From NCBI RefSeq assembly GCF_900112615.1, contig NZ_FOMK01000004.1:744001-808000 (forward strand): a stretch of 64,000 nucleotides of DNA. Direction: 5' to 3'. Position 1 is the first letter of the stretch. Every line of letters starts with the position of its first letter. The DNA is from Chitinophaga sp. CF118. GTDB lineage: Bacteria; Bacteroidota; Bacteroidia; Chitinophagales; Chitinophagaceae. Of this stretch, positions 25,778-34,796 are shown in pieces. A program made the translations under genes and the position numbers. Under the pieces are notes generated by a model, which had not been told where the DNA came from, did not search any database, and saw only the letters and a list, made by a program, of their open reading frames with translations.

Positions 25778-26482
25778 TCATTTAACTATTATCGTTCCTC
25801 CAAATACATCTGCAAAGTGTTGCTGCATCTTTGCTTTAACCTCTGCTACCGGTATTTCCCGGCCCAGCTCTTCATTCAGGGATGCCACTTTCTTATCAGT
25901 AATCCCGCAGGGAATAATATTGTTAAAATATCGCAGGTCAGTATTCACATTCAGGGCCAGCCCATGCATGGTTACCCAGCGACTGCACCGCACTCCCATA
26001 GCGCAGATCTTACGGGCTCTTGTTTTATCTTCCGGATCCAGCCAAACACCGGTTTCTCCGGGAGACCGGCTACCGGTGATCCCATATTCTGCCAATGTCC
26101 GGATCACCACATCCTCCAGAAAACGGAGATATTTCCCGATATCTGTGAAGAAATTCTCCAGGTCCAGAATAGGATACGCTACTACCTGCCCAGGGCCATG
26201 ATAAGTAATATCCCCTCCGCGGTTAGTAGGGAAAAAGTGGATGCCCTGCTCCTGCATCTGCTGTTCGCTGATCAGCAGGTTTTCTATATGCCCGCTTTTA
26301 CCTAATGTATATACAGGCGGATGTTCGCAGAACAGCAGATAGTTTGTGGTATCTTCTTCACCCGTTCCCTTTCCCCTGGCCAGCTTGATGCGTACGTTCT
26401 CCTGCAGGAGCTTTTCCTGGTAATCCCAGGCTTCCTGATAATCTATTCTTCCTAAATCGGCTGTGTGAATCTCTTTGTTCAT
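25778..26482 (-). CDS. lipB: Lipoyl(octanoyl) transferase
   Basis: It moves octanoate from acyl carrier protein to lipoyl domains, the first step of lipoate cofactor assembly. The 234 residues contain the family signature NRGGDITYHGPGQVVAYPIL, the catalytic Lys in RKICAMGVR followed by HGLALNVN, and the catalytic Cys in IIPCGITD. Cytoplasmic. It is divergent from the pseudouridine synthase gene; no lipA is in the window. Confidence 0.95.
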   Translation of the reverse strand: MNKEIHTADLGRIDYQEAWDYQEKLLQENVRIKLARGKGTGEEDTTNYLLFCEHPPVYTLGKSGHIENLLISEQQMQEQGIHFFPTNRGGDITYHGPGQVVAYPILDLENFFTDIGKYLRFLEDVVIRTLAEYGITGSRSPGETGVWLDPEDKTRARKICAMGVRCSRWVTMHGLALNVNTDLRYFNNIIPCGITDKKVASLNEELGREIPVAEVKAKMQQHFADVFGGTIIVK

Positions 26483-26538
26483 ATGGCAGCCGCAAAGTTA
26501 CGAAGTTTGGATACATAGGGCAGTAGATAAACAATTCT

Positions 26539-26546
26539 TACCTTTG
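26539..26546 (+). promoter_or_regulatory. -7 promoter box before the pseudouridine synthase gene
   Basis: TACCTTTG matches TAnnTTTG exactly and ends 19 nt before the ATG. No good TTTG box is found at the usual spacing, so the call is partial. Confidence 0.45.
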
Positions 26547-26565
26547 CAAAAATTTAAAAATCCTC

Positions 26566-27630
26566 ATGGTGGAAGAATTGCTTGAATTGGACGATGAACT
26601 GGATAATGAAGAAGGCAGCAGTGAGCTGTTCGAAAGGGTAAATATTATAGCTGATAAGGGGCAGGAGCCTCTTAGAATAGATAAGTTCCTGATGAACAGG
26701 GTGGAAGGTGCTACCCGAAACAAAATCCAGCAGGCCTGTGAAGATGGGATGGTAGTGGTGAATGATAAGCCCGTAAAGTCCAATTACAAGGTAAAAGCGC
26801 ATGATCATATCATCGTATTTACCAGTAAGAATCCCGAGAATACAGAAGTGATACCTGAAGAGATGCCGCTGGACATTGTATTTGAGGATGAAGATATTAT
26901 GCTGATTAACAAGCACCCGGGCATGGTAGTACATCCCGGCTGTGGCAACTATACCGGTACACTGGTAAACGGACTGGCATGGTATCTCGGAGATCATACC
27001 GTTGCCGAACCGGCCCTCCCCCGTTTCGGGCTGGTACATCGTATAGATAAGAATACAAGTGGACTGCTGGTTATTGCCAAGTCGGACAAAGCGATGAATG
27101 ACCTGGCCAAACAGTTCTTTGATCACACCGTACATCGCCGTTACCTGGCACTGGTATGGGGTGATTTTGAAGAGGATGAAGGCACTGTGGTAGCCCATGT
27201 AGGCCGTCACCAGCGGTTCCGTAAGATAATGGATGCCTATCCGGATGGAGAATATGGTAAAGAAGCAATCACACACTACAAAGTATTGGAGCGTTTTAAT
27301 TATGTAACCCTGATCGAATGCCGGCTGGAAACGGGCCGTACTCACCAGATAAGGGTACATATGCAGCATATTGGTCATTCCCTGTTCAATGATGAAACGT
27401 ATGGAGGGAACCGCATCAGGAAAGGAACCATCTTTGCCAAATACAAACAATTTGTAGAAAACTGCTTCGAACTCATGCCCCGTCATGCCCTGCATGCGCA
27501 AACACTGGGCTTTGTCCATCCCCGCACCCGTCAGCCTATTCATTTTGAAAGTCCGCTGCCACCGGATTTTACGGCAGTGCTGGACAGATGGAGAACTTAT
27601 GTATCTGCAAGACCACTTACTGAAGAGTAA
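26566..27630 (+). CDS. RluA-family 23S rRNA pseudouridine synthase
   Basis: The 354-residue protein has an acidic N-terminus, an S4 RNA-binding domain (about 35-95: LRIDKFLMNRVEGATRNKIQQACEDGMVVVN), then the synthase domain with the catalytic Asp in HRIDKNTSGLLVIAK and the ETGRTHQIRVHMQHIGH motif. It converts uridine to pseudouridine in ribosomal RNA, most like RluD. A terminator follows directly. Confidence 0.92.
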   Translation: MVEELLELDDELDNEEGSSELFERVNIIADKGQEPLRIDKFLMNRVEGATRNKIQQACEDGMVVVNDKPVKSNYKVKAHDHIIVFTSKNPENTEVIPEEMPLDIVFEDEDIMLINKHPGMVVHPGCGNYTGTLVNGLAWYLGDHTVAEPALPRFGLVHRIDKNTSGLLVIAKSDKAMNDLAKQFFDHTVHRRYLALVWGDFEEDEGTVVAHVGRHQRFRKIMDAYPDGEYGKEAITHYKVLERFNYVTLIECRLETGRTHQIRVHMQHIGHSLFNDETYGGNRIRKGTIFAKYKQFVENCFELMPRHALHAQTLGFVHPRTRQPIHFESPLPPDFTAVLDRWRTYVSARPLTEE

Positions 27631-27649
27631 ATAACACAGCTAAAAGAAA

Positions 27650-27671
27650 GGCACCCTGCAAGCAGGGTGCC
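27650..27671 (+). terminator. Hairpin terminator after the pseudouridine synthase gene
   Basis: GGCACCCTGC (27650-27659) pairs perfectly with GCAGGGTGCC (27662-27671) around two A residues. It begins 19 nt after the stop; the T tract is weak. Confidence 0.55.
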
Positions 27672-27838
27672 TGAAAACAGCTTTAAGCTGCTTTACTTCT
27701 CTCTGGGTAAAAATAGGACATTCATATGGTTAGGGATGCTAACCCGATGTTAACAAATAAACTTTTTGGTTAATTCCATTAAAAAAATTAAACATATCAC
27801 AAAATTCTTTTAATTTAGTGCCTTACCCATGTCCCTAC

Positions 27839-29500
27839 ATGAGAAACCTATATCTTCTTATAGTGGTTATTGTATTTGTACTTGGCTCCACCACGGCCAG
27901 GGCTGCTACACCCTTTACCTTCACGACTACCTGCCTGAATGATAATGTAAAATTTAACATTGCCATGGCTGACCAGACCGGCATAGATTCCCTGAAATGG
28001 AATTATGGCGATATGGCTTCCGGCATAAAGGATACATCCTCAGCCATGCAGGGCGCACATATATATACTGTAGCCAGTACTTATACTGTTACGCTGGTAG
28101 TCTTCAGAAGTGGTGTCCAGGACCTTACTACAATGGATATTACCATTGTAACACCTGTCGTTTATGATTTTGGTCCTCAGGACCAGACCATCTGCGACGG
28201 TGCTACCCTCACCCTGACCGCTCCAACCGTAGCCGGTGCTACCTACGAGTGGCAGGATAGCTCCACAGGACAAAGTATCATTGCCGACACAACTGCTACC
28301 TATAAGGTGAAGATCAACGGATGTTTGATACAAGACTCTGTGAATGTGTACTTTACACCCATTCCGGAGCTAGACCTGGGCGAAGATGTGATCCTTTGCC
28401 TGGGAGAAACCCTGCAACTGGATGCTACTGCACAGAACTGTACCTTCTTATGGAGCACAGGTGCTACCACTCCCGATATTATTGTTCACAGTGATGTGGC
28501 CACTCCCACGATTCCTTATATCGTAACTGCAGACGCACAAGGCTGTGGAATTTATAAGGATACGATCAATATTACCTTTGCAGGTGCACCACACCCTTTT
28601 TCACTGGGACCAGATACCCTGCTCTGCCCCGGAGAATCTGTGACTTTCTCCGCTGAAACACCAGGAGCTACTGCATATCGCTGGAGCAATGGTTCACGTA
28701 TCGTAACGGCCACTGTCAGAAGTCGCTGGGATCTGCACGTGTTTGTAACCATTAATGGTGTATGTGATGTGCTGGATACCGTGAAAGTTAGGTTTTATGC
28801 CCTCGGCGATGTTAATCTTGGAGGAGATACCGTAGTCTGTAAAGGAGAAACACTTGTACTCACTGCCGATTTCGGAAATGGTACCTATCGCTGGCAGGAC
28901 ACATCCAAACAGGCTACTTATTATGTACGCGAACCCGGTTATTATTATGTGAGAGCAGTAATAGGCCGTTGTGTATCAAGCGATACCGTACGCGTACTAT
29001 TTGATGATACACTACATGTAAGACTCGGACCCGATACCACTCTCTGTAACGGGGAAGTATTCAAACTCTATCCTGCAGGGGCCGGTTGGCAATACAAATG
29101 GCAGGATAGTAGCTTTGTACCTGTATACTCAGTAACCACACCCGGAATATATGCCTTGGTGAGCAGTAATACCTGCGGCCAAACAGTTGATTCTATCGAA
29201 ATAGACTTCAAGGATTGTTCTTCACAGGTATATATCCCCTCTGCATTTAGTCCGAATGGAGACGGGCTGAACGACTATTGGCGGCCGAAATACAGAGGTG
29301 TAATTACCAACTTCCAGATGAGTGTGTGGGACAGATGGGGCGAAAGAGTCTATTATACCACAGATCCCCAGGTAGGATGGACAGGAACAAAGCAGGGAAA
29401 ATCCTTACCAACCGGCACTTATATATGGGTAATGGAATATACCAGCGGAGATACCAATCAAAAGGTAAAAAAGAACGGAACAATAACGATTGTATATTAA
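27839..29500 (+). CDS. T9SS-sorted repeat protein with PKD domain and gliding-type C-terminal domain
   Basis: I choose the ATG at 27839, which opens a signal peptide (MRNLYLLIVVIVFVLGSTTARA); the frame extends to a GTG at 27818. After a PKD-like domain (about 25-110) come five Ig-like modules with a recurring start of the form LGxDTxLCxGExxxL, spaced roughly 75-90 residues. The last 90 residues (YIPSAFSPNGDGLNDYWRP to the end) are the type B type IX sorting domain, which directs secretion and anchoring at the cell surface. An adhesin role is inferred. Confidence 0.85.
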   Translation: MRNLYLLIVVIVFVLGSTTARAATPFTFTTTCLNDNVKFNIAMADQTGIDSLKWNYGDMASGIKDTSSAMQGAHIYTVASTYTVTLVVFRSGVQDLTTMDITIVTPVVYDFGPQDQTICDGATLTLTAPTVAGATYEWQDSSTGQSIIADTTATYKVKINGCLIQDSVNVYFTPIPELDLGEDVILCLGETLQLDATAQNCTFLWSTGATTPDIIVHSDVATPTIPYIVTADAQGCGIYKDTINITFAGAPHPFSLGPDTLLCPGESVTFSAETPGATAYRWSNGSRIVTATVRSRWDLHVFVTINGVCDVLDTVKVRFYALGDVNLGGDTVVCKGETLVLTADFGNGTYRWQDTSKQATYYVREPGYYYVRAVIGRCVSSDTVRVLFDDTLHVRLGPDTTLCNGEVFKLYPAGAGWQYKWQDSSFVPVYSVTTPGIYALVSSNTCGQTVDSIEIDFKDCSSQVYIPSAFSPNGDGLNDYWRPKYRGVITNFQMSVWDRWGERVYYTTDPQVGWTGTKQGKSLPTGTYIWVMEYTSGDTNQKVKKNGTITIVY

Positions 29501-29518
29501 TAAGAAGAATTTACATAA

Positions 29519-29562
29519 AATACGAATGGCCTGCACTTGCAGGCCATTCGTATTTTAGTTTG
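29519..29562 (+). terminator. Terminator after the T9SS protein gene
   Basis: A perfect 16-bp stem (29519-29534 with 29539-29554, loop ACTT) is followed by TTAGTTTG. Strong intrinsic terminator 18 nt after the stop. Confidence 0.85.
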
Positions 29563-29676
29563 TATTATGTCTGGCTGAAACCTGCCATTGTAAACCTATA
29601 CTAAGACTTGACATATTCCAGAGAGGACAGTTGCCCCCTTGTAATCCTGAACTACAGAAATGGAGAGATAATTTAT

Positions 29677-30609
29677 CTATTCCCCTTTAAAATCATGGAA
29701 TTTAGCGATGAATACAGCAGTCTCCCTCTTTTTGAAGGGAACGTCCCAGGTACCATCATAAGTAACAAGAGCAGGAATGAGTAAGCCCTGCTGTTTCGTC
29801 ATCTGTACATTCATCCGCACATTAAAGTCGAACAGCAGCGTTTTATAAGAGAGTGAATATTTGCGTCCTACAATTTCGAAGTTTTCTTTATTGAAGTAAG
29901 TGATCAGTTCATTAATCACCACATCTCCCCTGTCAATGATATTAAGATTCTTTTTAGCAATGGCAGAGAATACATAACAGGAAACATTCAGGTAATCTTC
30001 TGATTTAATGGAGAAATCATAGAAGCGCCTTACTTCCGGATCAAATATTGCCACTTTGCCACCTACGATAGGCACTCCTTTTACTGGTTTCCCCGGATTA
30101 AAGATGAGTTTCTTTAATTGTGTTTTGTGTTTTGCCATGCTGCCCCCTGATTTTTCGGGTATTTCCCCACTGGCATCAGCGCACACGGTTCCTTTAGTAA
30201 AAAAGAGGTTGGCATATAATTCTGCGGTGTAGTAGTTATATTCTCCTTTGGAGGTATAGAAGTCGCCGCCCACATTTTCTTCCAGCACTTTCATGGTATG
30301 GCAGCGTCCCTGCATATTTTGCTGGATCTGGCTTTTCAGGAATGCCTGGATCTGTCCTTTTTTATTGTAAATACGGATATCATTATCGGAAATATAGCCT
30401 AGCAGACGGAGGTTCTTAAAGGCCCTGTAAAAGGTAGTATCATCTTCTACCCTTTTGATAAAACTATTGACATCAAAGCCTATACGCTTTGCCTGTACCG
30501 TGACCTCATCAAGAGTCACTGTCATTCCTTTGTATACAACAGAAGTATCCTGTGCGTAAGAGTAATTGGAAAGGAATAATATCACAAAGTACATCCAGAG
30601 TTTTCGCAT
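29677..30609 (-). CDS. Exported protein of unknown function
   Basis: The 310-residue protein has a signal peptide (residues 1-19, ending NYSYAQ) and begins with GMTVTLDEVTVQAKR, reminiscent of the segment that follows regulatory domains in SusC-type proteins. The rest is mixed alpha/beta with many aromatic residues and no motif I recognise. It resembles conserved hypothetical proteins of Bacteroidota. It starts 26 nt after the stop of the anti-sigma gene on the same strand, so it may be part of that regulon. Confidence 0.6.
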   Translation of the reverse strand: MRKLWMYFVILFLSNYSYAQDTSVVYKGMTVTLDEVTVQAKRIGFDVNSFIKRVEDDTTFYRAFKNLRLLGYISDNDIRIYNKKGQIQAFLKSQIQQNMQGRCHTMKVLEENVGGDFYTSKGEYNYYTAELYANLFFTKGTVCADASGEIPEKSGGSMAKHKTQLKKLIFNPGKPVKGVPIVGGKVAIFDPEVRRFYDFSIKSEDYLNVSCYVFSAIAKKNLNIIDRGDVVINELITYFNKENFEIVGRKYSLSYKTLLFDFNVRMNVQMTKQQGLLIPALVTYDGTWDVPFKKRETAVFIAKFHDFKGE

Positions 30610-30635
30610 ATGCGAAATTATGGATTTTACCGGTT

Positions 30636-31475
30636 TCAGCTAGCTTTTCCTGCTACATACATTTGCTCCATTGTTGGAACGGGACTACCACCTTTGTTTT
30701 CCAATGTGATAGCAAACATTTGGGCATTGTCAATTGATTTCATTTTCTGGAGTAGTTCTTCTGCATTGGAGGTTAAACTAAACACACCCATGTCTACAGG
30801 TTTTCCATCTACGATAGCCCATAACTGGTATTGTTTATCGGGAGCCGGTGTTGGCAGGTTGTTTGGTAACAGGAATACTTCTTTTGACGTCTGATTCCAG
30901 TACACGGTAGCCATTGCAGTTGGGAAAGGCTTGGTACCGGGCATCTTAACCGTTTTCATGGAAGGATTTCTCACTATGTCCAGTGAGTGTTTTATTTGTT
31001 CCAGACGTGAACGATAACTATTTTCTTCTGATGTCAGGGAATTGTTTGTAGTTAATAATGTATTGTATCTCGCCTTATATTCACTCTCTTTGGTGAAGTA
31101 GATATAGTTAAGTAAAACACTTCCCAGTAATAACAGACTTGCGGCTACGGCAGCCCAGCGCCAGGAACTGCTTACAAACACTTTTCTGACAGGGTTATGT
31201 TCTATAATTTGCGTTTCTTCCGTTTCAATTCTGTTCAATCTTCCTGCTTCTTCATCTGCAATAATCCTGATAAGATTTTGCTTTACAACGGGTGGTGGTG
31301 GAACAGAATGTAACATTATATAATGCTCCATACCCAGGCGGCAGTTTTCTACTGCTGAAGCCACTTCCGGATATTGAACTATAGCGGTTTCCAGTTCCTG
31401 CAACTCTTGTGGAGCAGCCAGCCCGCTTATATAGGCTTCAATTAATCCGGACGATATGTAACTTGATGCGCCCAC
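30636..31475 (-). CDS. Anti-sigma factor (RskA type), partner of the sigma at 31479
   Basis: A 279-residue membrane protein. Residues 1-60 (SYISSGLIEAYISGLAAPQELQELETAIVQYPEV) form the anti-sigma N-terminal domain that binds the sigma factor in the cytoplasm. One membrane helix lies near residues 105-125 (WRWAAVAASLLLLGSVLLNYIYF), a coiled-coil stretch follows, and the C-terminal RskA domain (about 170-279: VYWNQTSKEVFLLPNNLP) is periplasmic. It starts 3 nt after its sigma gene. It is a paralogue of the protein at 32265-33110. Confidence 0.88.
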   Translation of the reverse strand: MGASSYISSGLIEAYISGLAAPQELQELETAIVQYPEVASAVENCRLGMEHYIMLHSVPPPPVVKQNLIRIIADEEAGRLNRIETEETQIIEHNPVRKVFVSSSWRWAAVAASLLLLGSVLLNYIYFTKESEYKARYNTLLTTNNSLTSEENSYRSRLEQIKHSLDIVRNPSMKTVKMPGTKPFPTAMATVYWNQTSKEVFLLPNNLPTPAPDKQYQLWAIVDGKPVDMGVFSLTSNAEELLQKMKSIDNAQMFAITLENKGGSPVPTMEQMYVAGKAS

Positions 31476-31478
31476 TTC

Positions 31479-32030
31479 TTATGATATTTTTAACAAGTTT
31501 CGTAATTGAATAATTGCGTTCCTCATCCTTGTTTTCACAGTACCCAAAGGGATCTCAAGCACCTTTGAAATCTCTTCCTGTGTGCAGCCTTTATAGTATG
31601 CCAGATCAATAATAACTCGTTGTTCTTTAGTTAGTTTTTCAAGAACCTTTGAAAGTCCCAGATGGTCAACTGATGGGTGTACGGTTAAATTAGTTGTATA
31701 TAAATGTACGTCATCTCCTAACACTTGGATTTTCTGTTCCATTTTATGAGCTTTCGAGCGCAGAGTATCAATGGCGGTATTGCGGGTAATGTTAAGCATC
31801 CAGGTAAACAAACGTCCCTTGCTTTCATCATACCGGTCAATATTACGCCATATCTTAAGGAAAACTTCCTGTAAGACATCACCGGCATTGCTTTCTTCAT
31901 TCAACACTTTCATTGCCACACCATACAAAGCAGGTGAATAACGGTCGTACAGGTAGCCGAATACCTTCTGGTCTTTGGCTTTCAGCCCCTGCACCAGCTC
32001 AGATTCCGTATATGTGAACGCGGATTCCAA
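31479..32030 (-). CDS. ECF RNA polymerase sigma factor (SigK/RskA-type pair), copy 2
   Basis: The 183-residue protein has region 2 (residues 20-90: FGYLYDRYSPALYGVAMKV, DVLQEVFLKIWRNI) and region 4 (130-180: LAYYKGCTQEEISKVLEIPLGTVKTRMRNA). The anti-sigma gene follows after 3 nt. By eye it is very close to the sigma at 33116-33661, with an almost identical region 4, so the two could share target promoters. Confidence 0.92.
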   Translation of the reverse strand: MESAFTYTESELVQGLKAKDQKVFGYLYDRYSPALYGVAMKVLNEESNAGDVLQEVFLKIWRNIDRYDESKGRLFTWMLNITRNTAIDTLRSKAHKMEQKIQVLGDDVHLYTTNLTVHPSVDHLGLSKVLEKLTKEQRVIIDLAYYKGCTQEEISKVLEIPLGTVKTRMRNAIIQLRNLLKIS

Positions 32031-32210
32031 AACAATTAATAAATTTTGTTAAAAATAACGTTTCGATGCTGCTCAACGATTAATGCAAAATATCACTTCA
32101 GCCGTATACGTTACAAGAAAGATACCCGTTTACCGGTACAGCTGTATGTTTGCTCTCAATGTAAGTTCTGACTAATAGTTAATGGGAATGCAATTATAAA
32201 GGAAATATAG

Positions 32211-32230
32211 CAATTATTAAGGAATAATTG
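32211..32230. repeat. Short perfect inverted repeat between the two sigma units
   Basis: CAATTATT (32211-32218) and AATAATTG (32223-32230) are perfect complements around AAGG. It lies after the anti-sigma gene ending at 32265. The stem is AT-rich and may be a weak terminator. Confidence 0.35.
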
Positions 32231-32264
32231 ATAATGAGGCGATAAGAGAAGATTAAGGGAGAGA

Positions 32265-33110
32265 TCAGCTGGCTACTTTGCCGGCAACAAACATCTGATC
32301 CAGGGAGGGAGTAATACTTCCACCTTTCTTTTCAAGGGTAACAACAAATACCTGCGCGTTCACTACGGGTTTTACTTTCTGTAAGGATTTAGTCATATTG
32401 CCCAGTTCGAAAACACCTGCATCAATGGGATGTCCGTTTACAATAGCCCATAACTGGTATTGTTTATCTTCTGAGGTGGCGGGTAATTCCTGTGCGAGTA
32501 TAAAAGTTTCTTTTGATTGAGGGTTCCAGCAAACTGTTGCAACGATACCGGTATGTTTATTAACACCTTGCATCTTTACCCATTTAAAAGCAGGGTCCTT
32601 CATCATATCCATCTCTTTCTGTGCCTGCTGATATCTTTCTGAAAAAGCATTTTTCTCTACAGATAATGCTTCCTGTTCTTCTGATAATTTTGTGTTCTTA
32701 TTTTTATATTCATCAATGCGGCTCACAAAAACAAAGTTCATGATACTGCTGATGATTAATAACAGAATAGCTGCTGCTGCTCCATATTGCCACATTTTCA
32801 GCACAGGAATCTGAGGCATTAGAGAACGGGGTTCTTCCTCTTCCTCTACTGCTTCTTCCTGTACAGGAACAGTGACCTCTTCCTCTTTCTCATTCAGCCT
32901 TTCCATCAACTGCTTCCTCAAACCTGCGGGTGGCTTTACTGCCCAGATCTGAACATAACGTTCCATATCTACGCGAACAGCATCTGCCGCAGCCTTTACT
33001 TCGGGATATTGCATAATGGCAGCTTCCACTTCGCGGGCCTCCGATTCGGAGACCAGCCCTGCAGCATGGCTTTCTATTATGCCTGACGATATGTAACGTT
33101 GAACATCCAC
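32265..33110 (-). CDS. Anti-sigma factor (RskA type), partner of the sigma at 33116
   Basis: The 281-residue protein has the same design as its downstream paralogue: an N-terminal sigma-binding domain (VQRYISSGIIESHAAGLVSESEAREVEAAI), an acidic stretch (QEEAVEEEEEP), a membrane helix near 105-130 (WQYGAAAAILLLIISSIMNFVFV), a coiled coil, and a C-terminal RskA domain (VCWNPQSKETFILAQELP). It would hold its sigma factor at the membrane until signalled. The sigma gene precedes it by 5 nt. Confidence 0.88.
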   Translation of the reverse strand: MDVQRYISSGIIESHAAGLVSESEAREVEAAIMQYPEVKAAADAVRVDMERYVQIWAVKPPAGLRKQLMERLNEKEEEVTVPVQEEAVEEEEEPRSLMPQIPVLKMWQYGAAAAILLLIISSIMNFVFVSRIDEYKNKNTKLSEEQEALSVEKNAFSERYQQAQKEMDMMKDPAFKWVKMQGVNKHTGIVATVCWNPQSKETFILAQELPATSEDKQYQLWAIVNGHPIDAGVFELGNMTKSLQKVKPVVNAQVFVVTLEKKGGSITPSLDQMFVAGKVAS

Positions 33111-33115
33111 CTTAC

Positions 33116-33661
33116 TTACAATTGTTTTAAAATGGTTCGTAATTGTATGATCGCATTACGCATCCTGGTCTTTACAGTACCTAAAGGAATATCAAGAATC
33201 TTTGAAATCTCCTCCTGTGTACATCCTTTATAATAGGCCAGGTCGATAATAATGCGTTGTTCCTTGTTCAACTGTTCTATTACTTTCGTCAATCCCAGGT
33301 GATCTACAGCCAGGTGCACTACAAATTGCTCCATAGCAATAGCGCTACCCAGCTCCTGGATCTTAAGTCCCTGTTTATATGCTTTTGAACGTAAAGTATC
33401 TATTGCAGTATTACGGGCTATATTCACCATCCAGGTAAACAAACGTCCCTTATCAATATCATAGCGTTCTATACTACGCCAGATTTTGAGAAAGATTTCC
33501 TGAAGCACATCTCCGGCAATAGTTTCATCATTGATAACTTTGAGCGCTACACCAAATAATGCCGGTGAATAATGATCATATAAGTAACCGAAATGTTTCT
33601 CGCTCCGGGATTTTAATCCAAGAACAAGTTCGGCCTCTGTATATGTTAGTGCTGTACCCAA
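33116..33661 (-). CDS. ECF RNA polymerase sigma factor (SigK/RskA-type pair), copy 1
   Basis: The 181-residue protein has sigma region 2 (FGYLYDHYSPALFGVALKV, DVLQEIFLKIWRSI) and region 4 with the helix-turn-helix CTQEEISKILDIPLGTVKT. It heads a two-gene unit with the anti-sigma factor 5 nt downstream. The pair is duplicated in tandem. The deformylase gene is on the same strand upstream with a 67-nt gap. Confidence 0.92.
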   Translation of the reverse strand: MGTALTYTEAELVLGLKSRSEKHFGYLYDHYSPALFGVALKVINDETIAGDVLQEIFLKIWRSIERYDIDKGRLFTWMVNIARNTAIDTLRSKAYKQGLKIQELGSAIAMEQFVVHLAVDHLGLTKVIEQLNKEQRIIIDLAYYKGCTQEEISKILDIPLGTVKTRMRNAIIQLRTILKQL

Positions 33662-33728
33662 TGTATTTGCTTAGTTTGCAGGCACTAAAATAACAGGGTT
33701 TTTTAACATTACAAAATATTTATCTATT

Positions 33729-34307
33729 TTATTTATGGAATACCATCTTGTAATCTACACTCACCTTACCTTTTACAATATCCTCTAATTTGCCTTTAAT
33801 CATTCTGCGCTTGAGTGGCTTCAGATGATCTATGAAAAGTTTTCCATCAATATGATCGTATTCGTGGAAGATAACACGGGCGGTAATACCGGTAAAAGTC
33901 TGTTCCCGGGGTTGGAAGTTCTCATCTACATAGCGCAGGCGTAAGGATTCCGGACGATATACGTCTTCCCTCACCTTAGGTATACTCAGGCATCCTTCAT
34001 TATAAGCCCATTCATCACCTGCGGTTTCAACTATATGTGCATTAATGAAAACCTGTTTTACACCATTATCACCTGGATATTCTGCACGTTCCTCTTCATC
34101 CAGGCTATTAATGATCTGTTCACTATCTACTACAAACAGGCGGATAGGTCTGTTTATCTGTGGTGCAGCCAGTCCTACGCCACTTGAAGCATACATGGTT
34201 TCCCACATGTTGGCGAGCAGTTCCTGCAATTTTGGATATTCAGGTGTTATATCTTCGCACATTTTGCGTAAAACCGGGTGTCCGTAAGCAACTATAGGTA
34301 AAATCAT
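33729..34307 (-). CDS. def: Peptide deformylase
   Basis: It removes the formyl group from the N-terminal methionine of new proteins. All three metal-site motifs are present in 192 residues: GVGLAAPQI, EGCLSIP (ligand Cys) and HEYDH (two ligand His and catalytic Glu). Cytoplasmic housekeeping enzyme. RuvX gene lies 70 nt upstream on the same strand. Confidence 0.96.
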   Translation of the reverse strand: MILPIVAYGHPVLRKMCEDITPEYPKLQELLANMWETMYASSGVGLAAPQINRPIRLFVVDSEQIINSLDEEERAEYPGDNGVKQVFINAHIVETAGDEWAYNEGCLSIPKVREDVYRPESLRLRYVDENFQPREQTFTGITARVIFHEYDHIDGKLFIDHLKPLKRRMIKGKLEDIVKGKVSVDYKMVFHK

Positions 34308-34377
34308 CAGTTCAAATATTTTTCAGAAGTGCAAATGTAAAGATCAATGACGAATTAAATACTGCAGTAACCGGTAA

Positions 34378-34788
34378 TTATCGGCTGCGAAGATATTCCT
34401 GGAGAATGATGGTTGCACTAATCTCATCTACCAGGGCTTTATTCCGGCGGTCCTTCTTTTTCAGTCCACTATCAATCATCGTCTGAAATGCCATTTTTGA
34501 AGTAAAGCGTTCGTCTATTTTTTTAACAGGGAGTTCAGGGAAGTTTTTTTGCAGAATCCGGATACACTCCGTTACCAGCGAGGTTGCATCTGTACTGCTG
34601 CCATCAAGGTTTTTAGGCTCTCCTATCAACATCAGCTCTACCGGCTCTTCCGCCATATATTTTCTCAGGTAAGGAATCAGCTCGTGTGTCAGCACTGTTA
34701 TCAGTCCACTTGCTATCAGCTGCAAAGGATCGGTCACTGCCAGCCCTGTCCGCTTCTTTCCATAATCAATTGCCATTATACGTGCCAT
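34378..34788 (-). CDS. ruvX: RuvX/YqgF-family Holliday junction resolvase or pre-16S rRNA nuclease
   Basis: The 136-residue protein has an RNase H-like fold: MAIDYGKKRTGLAVTDPLQLIASGL carries the first catalytic Asp, LMLIGEPKNLDG the middle Glu motif, and IDERFTSKMA and the C-terminal LVDEISATIIL the remaining acidic residues. The family is linked to 16S rRNA 5' end maturation as well as junction cleavage. It follows the UbiA-type gene by 8 nt. Confidence 0.9.
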   Translation of the reverse strand: MARIMAIDYGKKRTGLAVTDPLQLIASGLITVLTHELIPYLRKYMAEEPVELMLIGEPKNLDGSSTDATSLVTECIRILQKNFPELPVKKIDERFTSKMAFQTMIDSGLKKKDRRNKALVDEISATIILQEYLRSR

Positions 34789-34796
34789 AATACTCC

